The notes under the pieces: model-generated | Database searches by the model: none | The model's input: only the letters and a program-made list of their open reading frames with translations | What the model was told of the DNA's origin: nothing | Shown here: one piece after another, positions 35,816-44,706 of the stretch | Layout: each line of letters begins with the position of its first letter | Numbering within the stretch: position 1 is the first letter of the stretch | Translations under genes and position numbers: made by a program | Assembly: GCF_000069785.1 (NCBI RefSeq) | Contig: NC_010528.1 | Location: forward strand, 682,001 to 746,000 | Reading direction: 5' to 3' | DNA from: Cupriavidus taiwanensis LMG 19424 | GTDB taxonomy: Bacteria > Pseudomonadota > Gammaproteobacteria > Burkholderiales > Burkholderiaceae | Length of the DNA stretch: 64,000 bases

Positions 35816-37681
35816 TCAGTTGCCGCCCGATGCGGTGCGGCCGGTGGTGCCCGCCGCCGCGGTCCTGGCTTGCGCCAGCCGGGCGGCGGTCGCTTCGATG
35901 CGGGCAATGCGCGCGGCGGCGTCCTCCGCGGGTGCCGGCGCCACCGCGCTGCTGCGCGCGGGGGCAGCGGGGGCGAGCGGGGACGGACGCGGACTGGCTG
36001 CCGCCGGGGCCGGCGGTGCAGCCGGCGTCGGCTCGTCCAGCGGCCTGCCGGTCGGCACGGCCGAGACCGCGGTGGTCGGCGCGCCTTCGCTGCGCGGTGC
36101 CGCCGGCGGTGCGGCGGGGACCGCGGCCGGCGCGGCGGGCTGCGACGGTGCCGGGGCCGGTTGGGTCGGACGCTTGCCGTCGCCTTCCATATTGCCCATG
36201 AAGTACAGCGACAGCGGGTTGGGCGCGGAGAAGCTGTCGGTCGGCAGCGGGTAGTTGTTGGTCTGCATCGGCTTGACCAGGCGCGGCGTGATGATGAATA
36301 CCAGCTCGGACAGGTCCTGCTGGTATTGCGTGCTGCGGAACAGCGTGCCCAGCACCGGTACTTCGCCGGCACCCGGCAGCGCCTTGAGCGAGCCGCGCGC
36401 GCTGTCTGTCAGCAGGCCGCCGATGGCGAAGCTCTCGCCGTCGCGCATCTGCACCGTGGTGGAGGCGCGGCGGGTGGTGATCACCGGCAGGATGGTCTGG
36501 CCCGCCAGCGTGCCGCCACGGATGGTGGCGCCGGTCGGCGACAGTTCGGACACCTCCGGTGCCACCTTCAGGTGGATGCGGCCATTGGCCAGCACCGTGG
36601 GCGTGAACTTCAGGCCCACGCCGAATTCTTCTTCCTGCAGCGTGACGGTGCCGGCGCCGTTCAGCACGTTGGCCTGCGCCACCGGGATATAGATCTTGCC
36701 GCCCGCGAGGAAGCTTGCTTCCTGGCCGCTGATGGTAACCAGGTTCGGTTCTGCCAGGATCTTGACCAGGCTGTCGTTCTTCTGCGCGTCGAGGGCGAAC
36801 TCGAACGGACGGTTGTTGGCCTTGCTGCCGAAGACCGCCGCCGACGCGCCGGTCAGCAGCGACGTCACCAGGCCGCCGCTCCAGGAGCCGAAGCCGCCCT
36901 GCAGGTTCACCGCGGAACCGAGCTGGTTCAGCAGCGTCTTGGACACTTCGGCGACCTTCACTTCAAGCATCACCTGCTGCGGCGTGTCGACCGACATCAT
37001 GTTCAGCACGCTGCCCTTCTTGTTGCCGTCGCCGCCCTGTGCCGCATTGGCGTAGGCCTGTGCGATCTCCATGGCCTGCTGCGCCGCCTGCGCGTTGGTA
37101 ACGCTGCCCGTCAGCACGAGATTGTCGGCGGCGGTGGTCACGCGGATGCCAGGCTCGCCCGGCAGCAGCTGGCCGAGCGAGGTCTGCAGCCCGCCGGAAT
37201 CGGCGTTGACCACCACGTTGATGATGCTGCAGCTGCCGCTGCGGCCCTGCACGATCATGTTGGTGGTGCCCACGGTGCGGCCAAGCACATAGAGCGTCTG
37301 CGGCGACACCATGGTGGCCTGCACCACGCTGGGGTTGCCCAGGGTACGGTTGCGTACCGGCTCCTGCAGCGTGATCAGCTGCGACTTGCCGACCGGAACC
37401 ACCACGCTGGATTCACTGCGGATGGCGCCGGTGCAGTTGGGCCCGCGCGCTTCCGCCGAAGGCGCGGCCGGAGCCTGCGCGGCCGGCGCGGCGCCGGGCG
37501 TCATGCTGATGGTCATTTGCATCGGGCCCTGCGGCGCCTTGGCGGCAGCCGGTGCGGTGGCCTTGGTCAGGTTGCCTGCCTCGACCGCGGCTTGCGCCGC
37601 GGCGGCCAGTGGCGTGCAGAGGATGGCGGCCAGCACCAGGATGCGGGTGCCGCCTGCGGCGTCGGATCGTGTCTGGTTCAT
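35816..37681 (-). CDS. rcpA: Flp pilus secretin RcpA (CpaC)
   Basis: A 621-residue outer-membrane secretin. Signal peptide at the N-terminus, a BON-type/N0 domain including VQGRSGSCSIINVVV and VTNAQAAQQAMEIAQAYANA, then the secretin core with ATIRGGTLAGQTILPVITTRRASTTVQMRDGESFAIGGLL and GEVPVLGTLFRSTQYQQDLSELVFIITPRLV. The last 140 residues are an unusual Pro/Ala-rich tail of low complexity. The start is placed at 37681, after GGGGGGAGACTC, because the residues before it are not signal-like. Confidence 0.93.
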   Translation of the reverse strand: MNQTRSDAAGGTRILVLAAILCTPLAAAAQAAVEAGNLTKATAPAAAKAPQGPMQMTISMTPGAAPAAQAPAAPSAEARGPNCTGAIRSESSVVVPVGKSQLITLQEPVRNRTLGNPSVVQATMVSPQTLYVLGRTVGTTNMIVQGRSGSCSIINVVVNADSGGLQTSLGQLLPGEPGIRVTTAADNLVLTGSVTNAQAAQQAMEIAQAYANAAQGGDGNKKGSVLNMMSVDTPQQVMLEVKVAEVSKTLLNQLGSAVNLQGGFGSWSGGLVTSLLTGASAAVFGSKANNRPFEFALDAQKNDSLVKILAEPNLVTISGQEASFLAGGKIYIPVAQANVLNGAGTVTLQEEEFGVGLKFTPTVLANGRIHLKVAPEVSELSPTGATIRGGTLAGQTILPVITTRRASTTVQMRDGESFAIGGLLTDSARGSLKALPGAGEVPVLGTLFRSTQYQQDLSELVFIITPRLVKPMQTNNYPLPTDSFSAPNPLSLYFMGNMEGDGKRPTQPAPAPSQPAAPAAVPAAPPAAPRSEGAPTTAVSAVPTGRPLDEPTPAAPPAPAAASPRPSPLAPAAPARSSAVAPAPAEDAAARIARIEATAARLAQARTAAAGTTGRTASGGN

Positions 37682-37746
37682 TTTGAGTCTCCCCCCGGAG
37701 AGCTGTATTGCGGCTCGGAATTCGTTGGATGCCATGGTGCCGGTGC

Positions 37747-38586
37747 TCAGAAGCACTCGACGCCGCCCTGCATGCCTGACAGCACGCCGACGCAGTTGCC
37801 GCGTGCGGGCGCTGCCGCCACCGTGCGCGTCTTCACCACGGTGCGGGTCTCGGTCTTGGTCACAACCTTGGCCGGCGCCTCCGGTGCCTTGCCCAGCAGC
37901 GTGCCCTTGGTGGCGCCCCCGGTGCTGATGTCGGCCACGTCCATCTGGTTGCGCAGCACCAGCGAGAGCGTGCCTACGCTGCGCGCCACGTCGAGCTTCT
38001 CGGCCTGGTCGGGCGTGACTTCGAGCGTCACGGCGTTGACCACCTTGGGCTGGGTTTCGTCGCGGCTGACCTGCTGTGCGACCGCCAGCACCAGGATCTT
38101 CTCGAGCACGATCTTCGAGATGCTGCTGTTCTGGCTGCTCTTCGCTTCCTCGTTGGTGTTGACGATCACGTCGACGTAGTTGCCCGGCAGCGCGAAGCCG
38201 GCCACCCCCACCACATCGTTGACGCGGACCGTGATGGCGCGCTTGCCGTCGTTGATCACCGCCGACAGGCCGCCCTTGGTGCCGACCGGCGCAAGCTTGG
38301 CGTCGAGAATGGGCTCGCCGCGCTGCAGGCTGGTGCGGACCACGCGTCCTTCCAGCGCCTTCAGGTCAGTGAAGGCCCCGGGCGGCACGCTGCCCGCCGG
38401 CCAGCTGACCATGCGCAACTGGGCGCCGTTGAGCGGCTGGCCCAGGTTGAGGTCATTGGCCGCCACCACCACCTGCTTGACTGAGCTGGACGACTGCTGG
38501 ACCAGCCATCGCGACGCCGATACCACTGCGGCCACGCCGGCGACCAGGGCGATCAGCAGCATCAGGATTGCGCGTGTGTTCTTCAT
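37747..38586 (-). CDS. rcpC: Flp pilus assembly protein RcpC (CpaB)
   Basis: A 279-residue protein with an N-terminal membrane anchor (residues 6-26) and a SAF domain (VVVAANDLNLGQPLNGAQLRMVSWP, LQRGEPILDAKLAP) joined to the RcpC/CpaB domain (VRVNDVVGVAGFALPGNYVDVIVNT). CpaB proteins sit between the inner membrane and the secretin and may contact peptidoglycan. The C-terminus contains two cysteines (GNCVGVLSGMQGGVECF). It directly precedes the secretin gene in the operon. Confidence 0.92.
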   Translation of the reverse strand: MKNTRAILMLLIALVAGVAAVVSASRWLVQQSSSSVKQVVVAANDLNLGQPLNGAQLRMVSWPAGSVPPGAFTDLKALEGRVVRTSLQRGEPILDAKLAPVGTKGGLSAVINDGKRAITVRVNDVVGVAGFALPGNYVDVIVNTNEEAKSSQNSSISKIVLEKILVLAVAQQVSRDETQPKVVNAVTLEVTPDQAEKLDVARSVGTLSLVLRNQMDVADISTGGATKGTLLGKAPEAPAKVVTKTETRTVVKTRTVAAAPARGNCVGVLSGMQGGVECF

Positions 38587-38630
38587 GATGACTCTCCCCT
38601 ACAGTTGTCCCGAGTATTCGGTAGTGCAAT

Positions 38631-40043
38631 TCAGCTTGCGGCGCGGTGATCGTCCGCCCATTGGTGCGTTGTGTCCGGAGGCGGCATCGGCGCGGCCGCG
38701 GTGCGCAACCCGTAGTAGCTCTGCCAGGCGGACAGCAGGCCGGCTTCAGTGACCTGCGCGGCGTGGCCGTGGTACCGCACGCCTGAATCCACCAGACGCA
38801 GCAGGTCACGAGGGATGCAGGCAAGCAAGGGCGTATCGCTGGCGTAGTGCAGGTTGTCGACCAGGAAGCCGAAGACCGCGTCGGTGCTGGTCAGTCCGAA
38901 CTCGGCGGCGGTGCGGTGATAGACCTCGCGGTAGTCGTCCACCGACAACGGCCCCACATAGAGCTTGCTGCCCAGCCGGCGCAGGAAGGCATCGTCGCCC
39001 AGCGCCGCCGGTTCGAGATTGGTCGAGAACACCGGCCAGACGTCGAACGGCACGGAGAAGCGCACGCCCGTGTTCAGCGTAAACATGTCGACTGACCGGT
39101 CCAGCGGCACGATCCACCGGTTGAGCAGGTCGGCGACACCGACCAGCTGGCGGCCCAAGTCATCGACGATGTAGATGCCGTTGTTGGCCTTCATGTGCGG
39201 GGGCGCCTGGTAGAAGCCGGCAGTGCGGTCATAGCGCAGGTCCAGCATGGACAGCGTCAGTTCCCCGCCCGACAGCACCACCGGGCGATGGCACAAGACC
39301 CAGCGGCGGTCGAGCGAGCGATGCGCCAGCGACGCGTCGCTGTTGTCGAAGGGAACATGCACCAGCGGGTCAAAGACCTGGACGATTTCTCCGGCGACGG
39401 TGATGGCGTGCGGCACCGGCACGGCGCCGGGCAACAGCATGCCCAGGCGCTGCGCCAGGTAGGTCTTGCCACTGCCGGCGGGACCATAGATCATCAGCGC
39501 GCGGCATGTATTGAGTGCCATGCCGATCGCGTCCAGCAGGCGGGACGGAACCACCAGGTCGTGAAAGGCGGCAGTGACATCCGCCTTGCCCACCTTTGCA
39601 TGGCTGACCGAGTGGCTAGTGACGGCGGCTATGTAGGCCTCCAGCGTGACCGGCGCCGCTCCCAGGTAGCTGCAGCGCGCAGACGCTTCCGCCGCGCGCG
39701 CATATCCCGCGTCGGTGAGGCGGAAGCGGACGTCCAGGTCGCTGGCGCCACGATGCGCGACTTCCAGCAAGCGTTCGCGCACGGCCACGGCGGCCACTTC
39801 ATTCACCACCAGCGCCGGCAGTTTGAGCGTGTCAGTCAGTACCGCCAGCGTGACAGTACGGTGCAGGTAGGCCGCCTTCATCAACAGGCCCAGCAGCTGG
39901 GCGATGTCCAGGCCGGTGTCGGCGACGGTGCGCGGCAGCGCGTACCAGGCCGGCAGCGGCAGCGTGTCATGTTCGGCGCTCCTGCCGCTCGCGACGGGCT
40001 CCAGGAGCCGCGTGGCGTGGCGCGATTCGTGATGCTCGATCAT
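38631..40043 (-). CDS. MoxR-like AAA ATPase within the tad operon
   Basis: A 470-residue ATPase. The first 120 residues look like a winged-helix region (DIAQLLGLLMKAAYLHRTVTLAVLTDTLKLP, LTDAGYARAAEA). The AAA core has Walker A GPAGSGKT (187-194), Walker B IYIVDDLGR (291-299) and a sensor-like FSTNLEP. A set of DUF-like blocks follows (LGSKLYVGPLSVDDYREVYH). It is not TadA and not a standard tad component. Its place between tadV and rcpC, in the same direction, implies a role in pilus production or its control. CAGGGGACGGCA precedes the ATG; a GTG at 40076 is in frame. Confidence 0.82.
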   Translation of the reverse strand: MIEHHESRHATRLLEPVASGRSAEHDTLPLPAWYALPRTVADTGLDIAQLLGLLMKAAYLHRTVTLAVLTDTLKLPALVVNEVAAVAVRERLLEVAHRGASDLDVRFRLTDAGYARAAEASARCSYLGAAPVTLEAYIAAVTSHSVSHAKVGKADVTAAFHDLVVPSRLLDAIGMALNTCRALMIYGPAGSGKTYLAQRLGMLLPGAVPVPHAITVAGEIVQVFDPLVHVPFDNSDASLAHRSLDRRWVLCHRPVVLSGGELTLSMLDLRYDRTAGFYQAPPHMKANNGIYIVDDLGRQLVGVADLLNRWIVPLDRSVDMFTLNTGVRFSVPFDVWPVFSTNLEPAALGDDAFLRRLGSKLYVGPLSVDDYREVYHRTAAEFGLTSTDAVFGFLVDNLHYASDTPLLACIPRDLLRLVDSGVRYHGHAAQVTEAGLLSAWQSYYGLRTAAAPMPPPDTTHQWADDHRAAS

Positions 40044-40118
40044 TGCCGTCCCCTGTATTCTGATCCGCAAGTTCACTTCAGCGCGCCCGCCGCGGCCGGC
40101 GCGATAGTCATGGCCGCC

Positions 40119-40652
40119 TCACGTGCCGGCAAAGAGCATGGCCAGCGTGCCTGCTGCGATGGCAACGCCGTAGGGCAGGGAGCCGGCTGATGTCCTGGCC
40201 TCCCTTTGCGTGGGCGCTGCGCGATGCTGAACGGCCATGCTCAGCAGCATGTGGCCGACCCTCGACAGCGTTGCGCGGGCCTGGCCGGTGAACAGAATCA
40301 GCGCCAGCGCCCAGACGCCGCCGATCAGCCAGGTCGCAAGCGCGATCTTCGGCACCATGCCTGCGCCAAGCCAGGCGCCCACGGCTGCCATCAGCTTGAC
40401 GTCGCCCGCGGCCATGCCGCGCAGAAGGTAGAAAGGCAGCAATATCGCCAGGCCGGCCAGCCAGCCATAGAGCCATGCGAGCGACCCCGTGGTCATGCCG
40501 TGGATGGCTGCCTGCATCGGCAGGGCCGCGAGCCATGCGCCGAAAGTCAGCCAGTTCGGAATGCGACGACGGTCCAGGTCGATGGCCGCGGCTATCGTCA
40601 CGATGCCGATCGTGATGGGGCCCACTAAGGTCGCGAGAGTGGCGGATTGCAT
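40119..40652 (-). CDS. tadV: Prepilin peptidase TadV (CpaA)
   Basis: A 177-residue inner-membrane aspartic protease of the type IV prepilin peptidase family, lacking the N-methylase domain as expected for TadV. The two catalytic aspartates are probably Asp25 (AAIDLDRRRIPNW; Asp27 is an alternative) and Asp84 in AAGDVKLMAAVG, the GxGD-like motif with Ala for the first Gly. It processes the Flp pilins encoded just upstream and the TadE-type pseudopilins downstream. Confidence 0.92.
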   Translation of the reverse strand: MQSATLATLVGPITIGIVTIAAAIDLDRRRIPNWLTFGAWLAALPMQAAIHGMTTGSLAWLYGWLAGLAILLPFYLLRGMAAGDVKLMAAVGAWLGAGMVPKIALATWLIGGVWALALILFTGQARATLSRVGHMLLSMAVQHRAAPTQREARTSAGSLPYGVAIAAGTLAMLFAGT

Positions 40653-40703
40653 GGCGTCAGGCTGGCAAGGTTGGATGGCAGCGTGTTCGTTGGTCCGGAT
40701 GCG

Positions 40704-40877
40704 TCAAGGCATCCTGGAGGCGATCATTTCGTACATGAGCTTCACGGCGTCGCCGACCGTCGAGACCGTGCTGACAATGGCGACCGCGATCAGCATGCCG
40801 AGCAACGCGTACTCGATGGACGTGACGCCTGCGTCGTCATGCGATAGCTTCGATATGGCGGTGAAGAGCTTTTGCAT
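40704..40877 (-). CDS. Second Flp-family pilin
   Basis: A 57-residue prepilin: basic leader MQKLFTAISKLSHDDAG, then VTSIEYALLGMLIAVAIVSTV and a short tail ending KLMYEMIASRMP. The G-V-T-x-I-E-Y block is the Flp processing region, with the key Glu five residues after the cut. The leader and helix resemble the main Flp pilin 87 bases upstream, but the tail is shorter and contains methionines. GCAGGAGCGCGCG precedes the ATG. Confidence 0.88.
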   Translation of the reverse strand: MQKLFTAISKLSHDDAGVTSIEYALLGMLIAVAIVSTVSTVGDAVKLMYEMIASRMP

Positions 40878-40963
40878 CGCGCGCTCCTGCTAGCGTCAGT
40901 GCTACGTTGAGCGTGGTGGATCCCGCATGGCCGGCCTTGCGGACGACCATGCGGGCGCGCCGG

Positions 40964-41149
40964 TCAGGTGTTGGCCGACGTGAGATAGCTGCCGATCTTG
41001 CTGAACACGCTGTTCAATTGCGTGCCAACGGTCTGGACCGACACGATGATGACAATGGCGATGAGAGCGGCAATCAGGCCGTATTCAATGGCCGTTACCC
41101 CGTCTTCGTCGCGCAGGAACTGCTGGAACATGGTGGTCAGGGCTTGCAT
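40964..41149 (-). CDS. flp: Major Flp pilin
   Basis: A 61-residue Flp prepilin and first gene of the tad operon. Leader MQALTTMFQQFLRDEDG is cut by TadV before VTAIEYGLIAALIAIVIIVSV; the Glu-Tyr pair of the Flp motif is intact. The short hydrophilic tail ends SKIGSYLTSANT. AAAGGAGATTGTC precedes the start. It should form the adhesive fibre used for surface attachment. Confidence 0.95.
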   Translation of the reverse strand: MQALTTMFQQFLRDEDGVTAIEYGLIAALIAIVIIVSVQTVGTQLNSVFSKIGSYLTSANT

Positions 41150-42304
41150 GACAATCTCCTTTGATCGAGAAGAACCACTCGGTACTGCAGGACAGCGAAA
41201 CCGCTGTATGGGAAAGCTGGCATGGCCAGCTCAAAACCGGCGGGCGCGCGAGGCGGGCGGCGCGCAGATGGCGCACGCATGGAACGGCCAGCGGCCAGGA
41301 CCGTGCATCCCCAGAGGGCTGCGCGCCTGCAACCGACGCTCTGCCGAGGCGTGCATGCATCGCGCAGCATGCTGTGCATGCTGGGCGCGGGCCATGCAAC
41401 GGAACGGCACGCTGCCGCCCAGCCGGGCAGCGGCAGGGTGCCTGGCTTGCATGTGCGGCAACGCCGATTGGTGGACGGCAGGCATGGTGAAGCTCCCCGT
41501 ATATTTCTTGTGTTGTCGGCCAGATCGCGCCGGCATCGCGGCAACCCCGATGCTGATGGCGATGCAGCGTGCCTTGGCATAGGCAAGGCGCGGGCCAGCT
41601 GGCGTGAAGCCGTTGTCCCACAAGGCTTTCCAGCTATCGGTGCGGCATCGGTGCGTGCCTGTTCTGCACCGCAGCGGCGTTCCGGGCGTGCTTCGTTGCC
41701 AGCCGGAAACGCGCGCCGTGCAAGCTAATTCGGATGACTCGACCGATGCACTAGTGCACATCCCGGCGCACCGCTCGCTGCCGGCCGGCATGGCGCACTG
41801 AACTCAGCCAAAAGCATGAGCCCGTGAGGTGGGCCGCGTGCAGTGCCTCGGGCGCCTGGATGACCTGCCTGGCCCGCTCGCCTGAGCGTCGCTGCCCTGG
41901 GCCGCCTGATGGATGAGGAAGCGCTGCCTGGTGCCAGCGTTTCCGAATAGAAACATCACGGCTGCGCGGTACCCTGCGAGCTGTTTTGAGAAGAGGCTGC
42001 AGGATCCTCGCTACCCCTTGTGGCATCGACGTTCCACGCCAGACCAGGCCTCATGATTCAGGATGGAAACGTCGTGCGAGGATGCGCTCGCTGAGTCCGG
42101 GAAGGTGCGCGTCCAGGCATCCCCGCTGGCTTGCGTTCCCCCGCCTGAGCGACAACACTGAACCGCGGAGGCCGGCTGTTGGCGGCGCTCCTGCGAGGTC
42201 GATGGCGCGTGCGCATGCTTGCACGCAGGCAGGCACGCTACACGCTGCGATCGAGCACGGGCAGCGGCGGCTGCGCGACAACGTGAGTCTGCGGAGCGAG
42301 CGAC
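41150..42304. other. 1.15-kb non-coding region between the tad operon and the glycan genes
   Basis: Several overlapping open frames occur on both strands, but none has family motifs, a ribosome site and gene-like codon use together. The region must carry the tad promoter (reading left) and that of the GT87-like gene (reading right). Visible structure includes AGCTGG-N5-CCAGCT at 41215-41231, a perfect palindrome TGCACTAGTGCA at 41747-41758, and GTTTC-N6-GAAAC at 41939-41954. A regulatory RNA cannot be excluded. Confidence 0.5.
41215..41231. promoter_or_regulatory. Inverted repeat upstream of flp
   Basis: AGCTGG-CATGG-CCAGCT is a perfect 6-5-6 repeat about 66 bases before the flp start. On the minus strand a weak promoter-like TTGAGC (18-base spacer) CATACA overlaps it. 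It may be an operator of the tad operon. Confidence 0.35.
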
Positions 42305-43543
42305 ATGGCTTTCCCTAACCTGATGGACAGCAAGCAACCGATCGGCGCGCCAGGCGGGCACTGGCTCGATGCGGGCCGTCTATGGCTGTATACGTGCGCG
42401 GGGCTGATCTGCTACGTGTCGTTCCTTGGTATCTGGATGTTCCGAGCCTGGGTCTTGACTGTTCCGGGGCTCATCCAGCCGGGCGCGGATTTTGTCGTCT
42501 TCTGGAGTGCGGCGAGCGTGGCGCTCGAGCAGGGCGCAGCAGCGCCGTACAACTTTGACCTGTTGCACGCCAGAGAGATCTCAGTCATGCCTGACCTGGC
42601 GGCCGGCGATGGCAAGCTGCCATGGTTTTATCCGCCTACATTCCTGCTGCCTCTGCTGCCGCTTGGCCTGTTGCCCTACTGGTGCGCTGCCCTGGTGTTC
42701 CTGTTGGGGGGCTTCGGTTGGTACGGGCTGGCAATGTCCCGGACATTGCCGTGGCGCGGCGCCTGGATTGCCGCATTAGGATTCCCGGGCGTCGCCATCG
42801 GCGTTGCGACTGGGCAGAACTCGCTTTGGCTGGCCGGCACCGCCGGCCTGGCTCTGACACTCCTGCACCGGCGCCCGATGCTGGCCGGGATGTTGCTCGG
42901 GCTGCTTACGGTCAAGCCACACCTTGCGATCATGTTCCCGCTTGCCTTGTTCTGCGCGGGCGCATGGCGTGCGTTGCTCGGACTGATAGCGAGCGCGACG
43001 GCGCTGGCCGTCCTGTCGCTGGTGTGCTTCGGGGTCGAACCTTTTCTCGCATTCCTGAAAGCAACGGGCGTTGCACGCGCGGCGGTCGAGGACGGTTCGG
43101 CAATGCTGGTGCGGATGCCAACGGTATTTGCGGCCGTCAAGCTGCTGCTCGGAGGCGTTGCCGTGCCCTATGTCATGCATGCGACGTGCGCCTGCGCGGC
43201 AGTGGCTGCGGTGATCTACGCTTGGTCACGCCCGTGCAGCTTTGCACTGCGTGCAGCGCTGCTATGTACTGCCATGCTGTTGGTTCCTCCCTACCTTTAC
43301 GACTACGACCTGGCTTTCCTGGGTATCGCCATCGCATGGCTGGGCCTTCATGCCCATCGCCACGGTTGGCTGCCCGGCGAGCGCGAGCTGCTGATCCTGT
43401 TGTGGCTGCTGCCTCTGTACGGCCTGTTGGCGGGAGAGTGGGTCGGGATACCGATGATGCCGCTCGTATTGTTGCTGGCGCTGGCGCTTGCCGTCTGGCG
43501 CGTCCGGCTGGAACGGGCTGGCAAGGCATCGGGCGATGCCTGA
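42305..43543 (+). CDS. GT87-like (DUF2029) polyprenol-linked glycosyltransferase
   Basis: A 412-residue membrane protein with about ten hydrophobic helices and the GT-C/GT87 pattern: GADFVVFWSAASVAL (early acidic motif), PWFYPPTFLLPLLPLGLLPY, GQNSLW, LTVKPHLAIMFP and LLVPPYLYDYDLAFL. Such enzymes move a sugar from a polyprenol-phosphate donor on the periplasmic side. The GtrB-like gene 110 bases downstream would make such a donor, so the two probably act together. Acceptor unknown. GGAGCGAGCGAC precedes the ATG. Confidence 0.8.
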   Translation: MAFPNLMDSKQPIGAPGGHWLDAGRLWLYTCAGLICYVSFLGIWMFRAWVLTVPGLIQPGADFVVFWSAASVALEQGAAAPYNFDLLHAREISVMPDLAAGDGKLPWFYPPTFLLPLLPLGLLPYWCAALVFLLGGFGWYGLAMSRTLPWRGAWIAALGFPGVAIGVATGQNSLWLAGTAGLALTLLHRRPMLAGMLLGLLTVKPHLAIMFPLALFCAGAWRALLGLIASATALAVLSLVCFGVEPFLAFLKATGVARAAVEDGSAMLVRMPTVFAAVKLLLGGVAVPYVMHATCACAAVAAVIYAWSRPCSFALRAALLCTAMLLVPPYLYDYDLAFLGIAIAWLGLHAHRHGWLPGERELLILLWLLPLYGLLAGEWVGIPMMPLVLLLALALAVWRVRLERAGKASGDA

Positions 43544-43653
43544 TCACAGAGCTACGGCGGCTATCCGATAGTTTCGCCGGGCCGAAGACAAGCGCTGGAT
43601 AGCGCAAGCATGACACGACGCGCACAAGATGCGGCGTCTCGGGGAGAAAAACC

Positions 43654-44676
43654 ATGTCGGGTCCATATGATGTCAGGCTGCTTTCCTTGGTGGTGCCTTG
43701 CTACAACGAGTCGGACAGCATCGGCAGGTTTTTCGACTGTGTCATTCCGGTGCTCGAAGCCATCGATGCGATCCGCTTCGAACTCGTGCTGGTCAATGAC
43801 GGCAGCTCGGACGACACCCTGGACCAGCTTATTGCATACTCGCACCGGGATCCTCGCGTGCGGGTCGTTGATCTGACGCGCAACTTCGGCAAGGAAGCGG
43901 CCCTGACTGCGGGCCTGGACGAGGCACTGGGCGATGCGGTGATCCCGATCGACGCCGATCTTCAGGACCCGCCCTCGCTGATCCCCGAACTGGTCAGGCG
44001 CTGGCGCGAAGGCGCAGAGGTAGTGCTGGCGCAGCGCAGCAGCCGGGCGTGTGATTCCTGGCTGAAGCGCGTGACGGCAGGTGCTTACTACCGCGTCCAT
44101 AACAAGCTGTCCGACCAGAAGCTGCCAGTCAATGTGGGAGACTTTCGCCTGATGGACCGCGTGGTGGTCAACGCCCTCAAGCAATTGCCGGAGCGGCGAC
44201 GCTTCATGAAAGGCCTGTTCGCCTGGGTTGGCTACCGCACCGTGATCGTGCCGTACGAGCGCGAGCCCCGCAGCGCCGGGCATTCCAAGTTCTCGGGCTG
44301 GCGCCTGTGGAACTTCGCGCTCGAGGGCATCACCAGCTTCAGCACCATGCCGCTGCGCAGCTGGACCTACATCGGCGTGGCGATCGCGCTGGGGGCGTTC
44401 GGCTACGGCGCGTTTATCGTGGCGCGCACGCTGGTGTTGGGCATCGATGTCCCGGGCTATGCGTCGCTGCTGTCGGTGCTGCTGTTTCTCGGCGGCATCC
44501 AGCTGATCGGCCTGGGCGTGGTCGGCGAATATGTCGGCCGCATCTACGACGAGGCCAAGGGCCGGCCGATCTACCTGGTGCGCCGGCGTTACCAGGAAAC
44601 CGGGCAGGGCAGGAGCGTGGCGTCGGGACGGCGCGTGATCCGCATCGATCGCGGCCACGTCAGCAATGGCCGCTGA
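43654..44676 (+). CDS. GtrB-like polyprenol-phosphate glycosyltransferase (GT2)
   Basis: A 340-residue GT2 enzyme with two C-terminal membrane helices (about 232-255 and 267-290), the layout of GtrB/bactoprenol glucosyl transferases. SLVVPCYNESDSIGRFF opens the catalytic domain, NDGSSDDT binds the nucleotide and IDADLQDPPSLIPEL holds the DxD metal site. It should transfer a sugar from a nucleotide donor to undecaprenyl phosphate on the cytoplasmic side. A flippase-like GtrA is encoded convergently next to it. GGGGAGAAAAACC precedes the ATG. Confidence 0.92.
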   Translation: MSGPYDVRLLSLVVPCYNESDSIGRFFDCVIPVLEAIDAIRFELVLVNDGSSDDTLDQLIAYSHRDPRVRVVDLTRNFGKEAALTAGLDEALGDAVIPIDADLQDPPSLIPELVRRWREGAEVVLAQRSSRACDSWLKRVTAGAYYRVHNKLSDQKLPVNVGDFRLMDRVVVNALKQLPERRRFMKGLFAWVGYRTVIVPYEREPRSAGHSKFSGWRLWNFALEGITSFSTMPLRSWTYIGVAIALGAFGYGAFIVARTLVLGIDVPGYASLLSVLLFLGGIQLIGLGVVGEYVGRIYDEAKGRPIYLVRRRYQETGQGRSVASGRRVIRIDRGHVSNGR

Positions 44677-44706
44677 AGGCCGCCGCCGCGGATGTCCTGC
44701 GGCGGC

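Noticed and set aside
35501..38179. An 892-codon plus-strand frame opposite the lipoprotein, rcpA and rcpC genes
   Set aside because: Antisense shadow; the minus-strand tad genes have signal peptides, motifs and operon spacing.
42021..42036. TGGCATC-GACG-TTCCA, resembling a sigma-54 promoter before the GT87-like gene
   Set aside because: The invariant GC of the -12 element is CC here, so it does not meet the minimum consensus.
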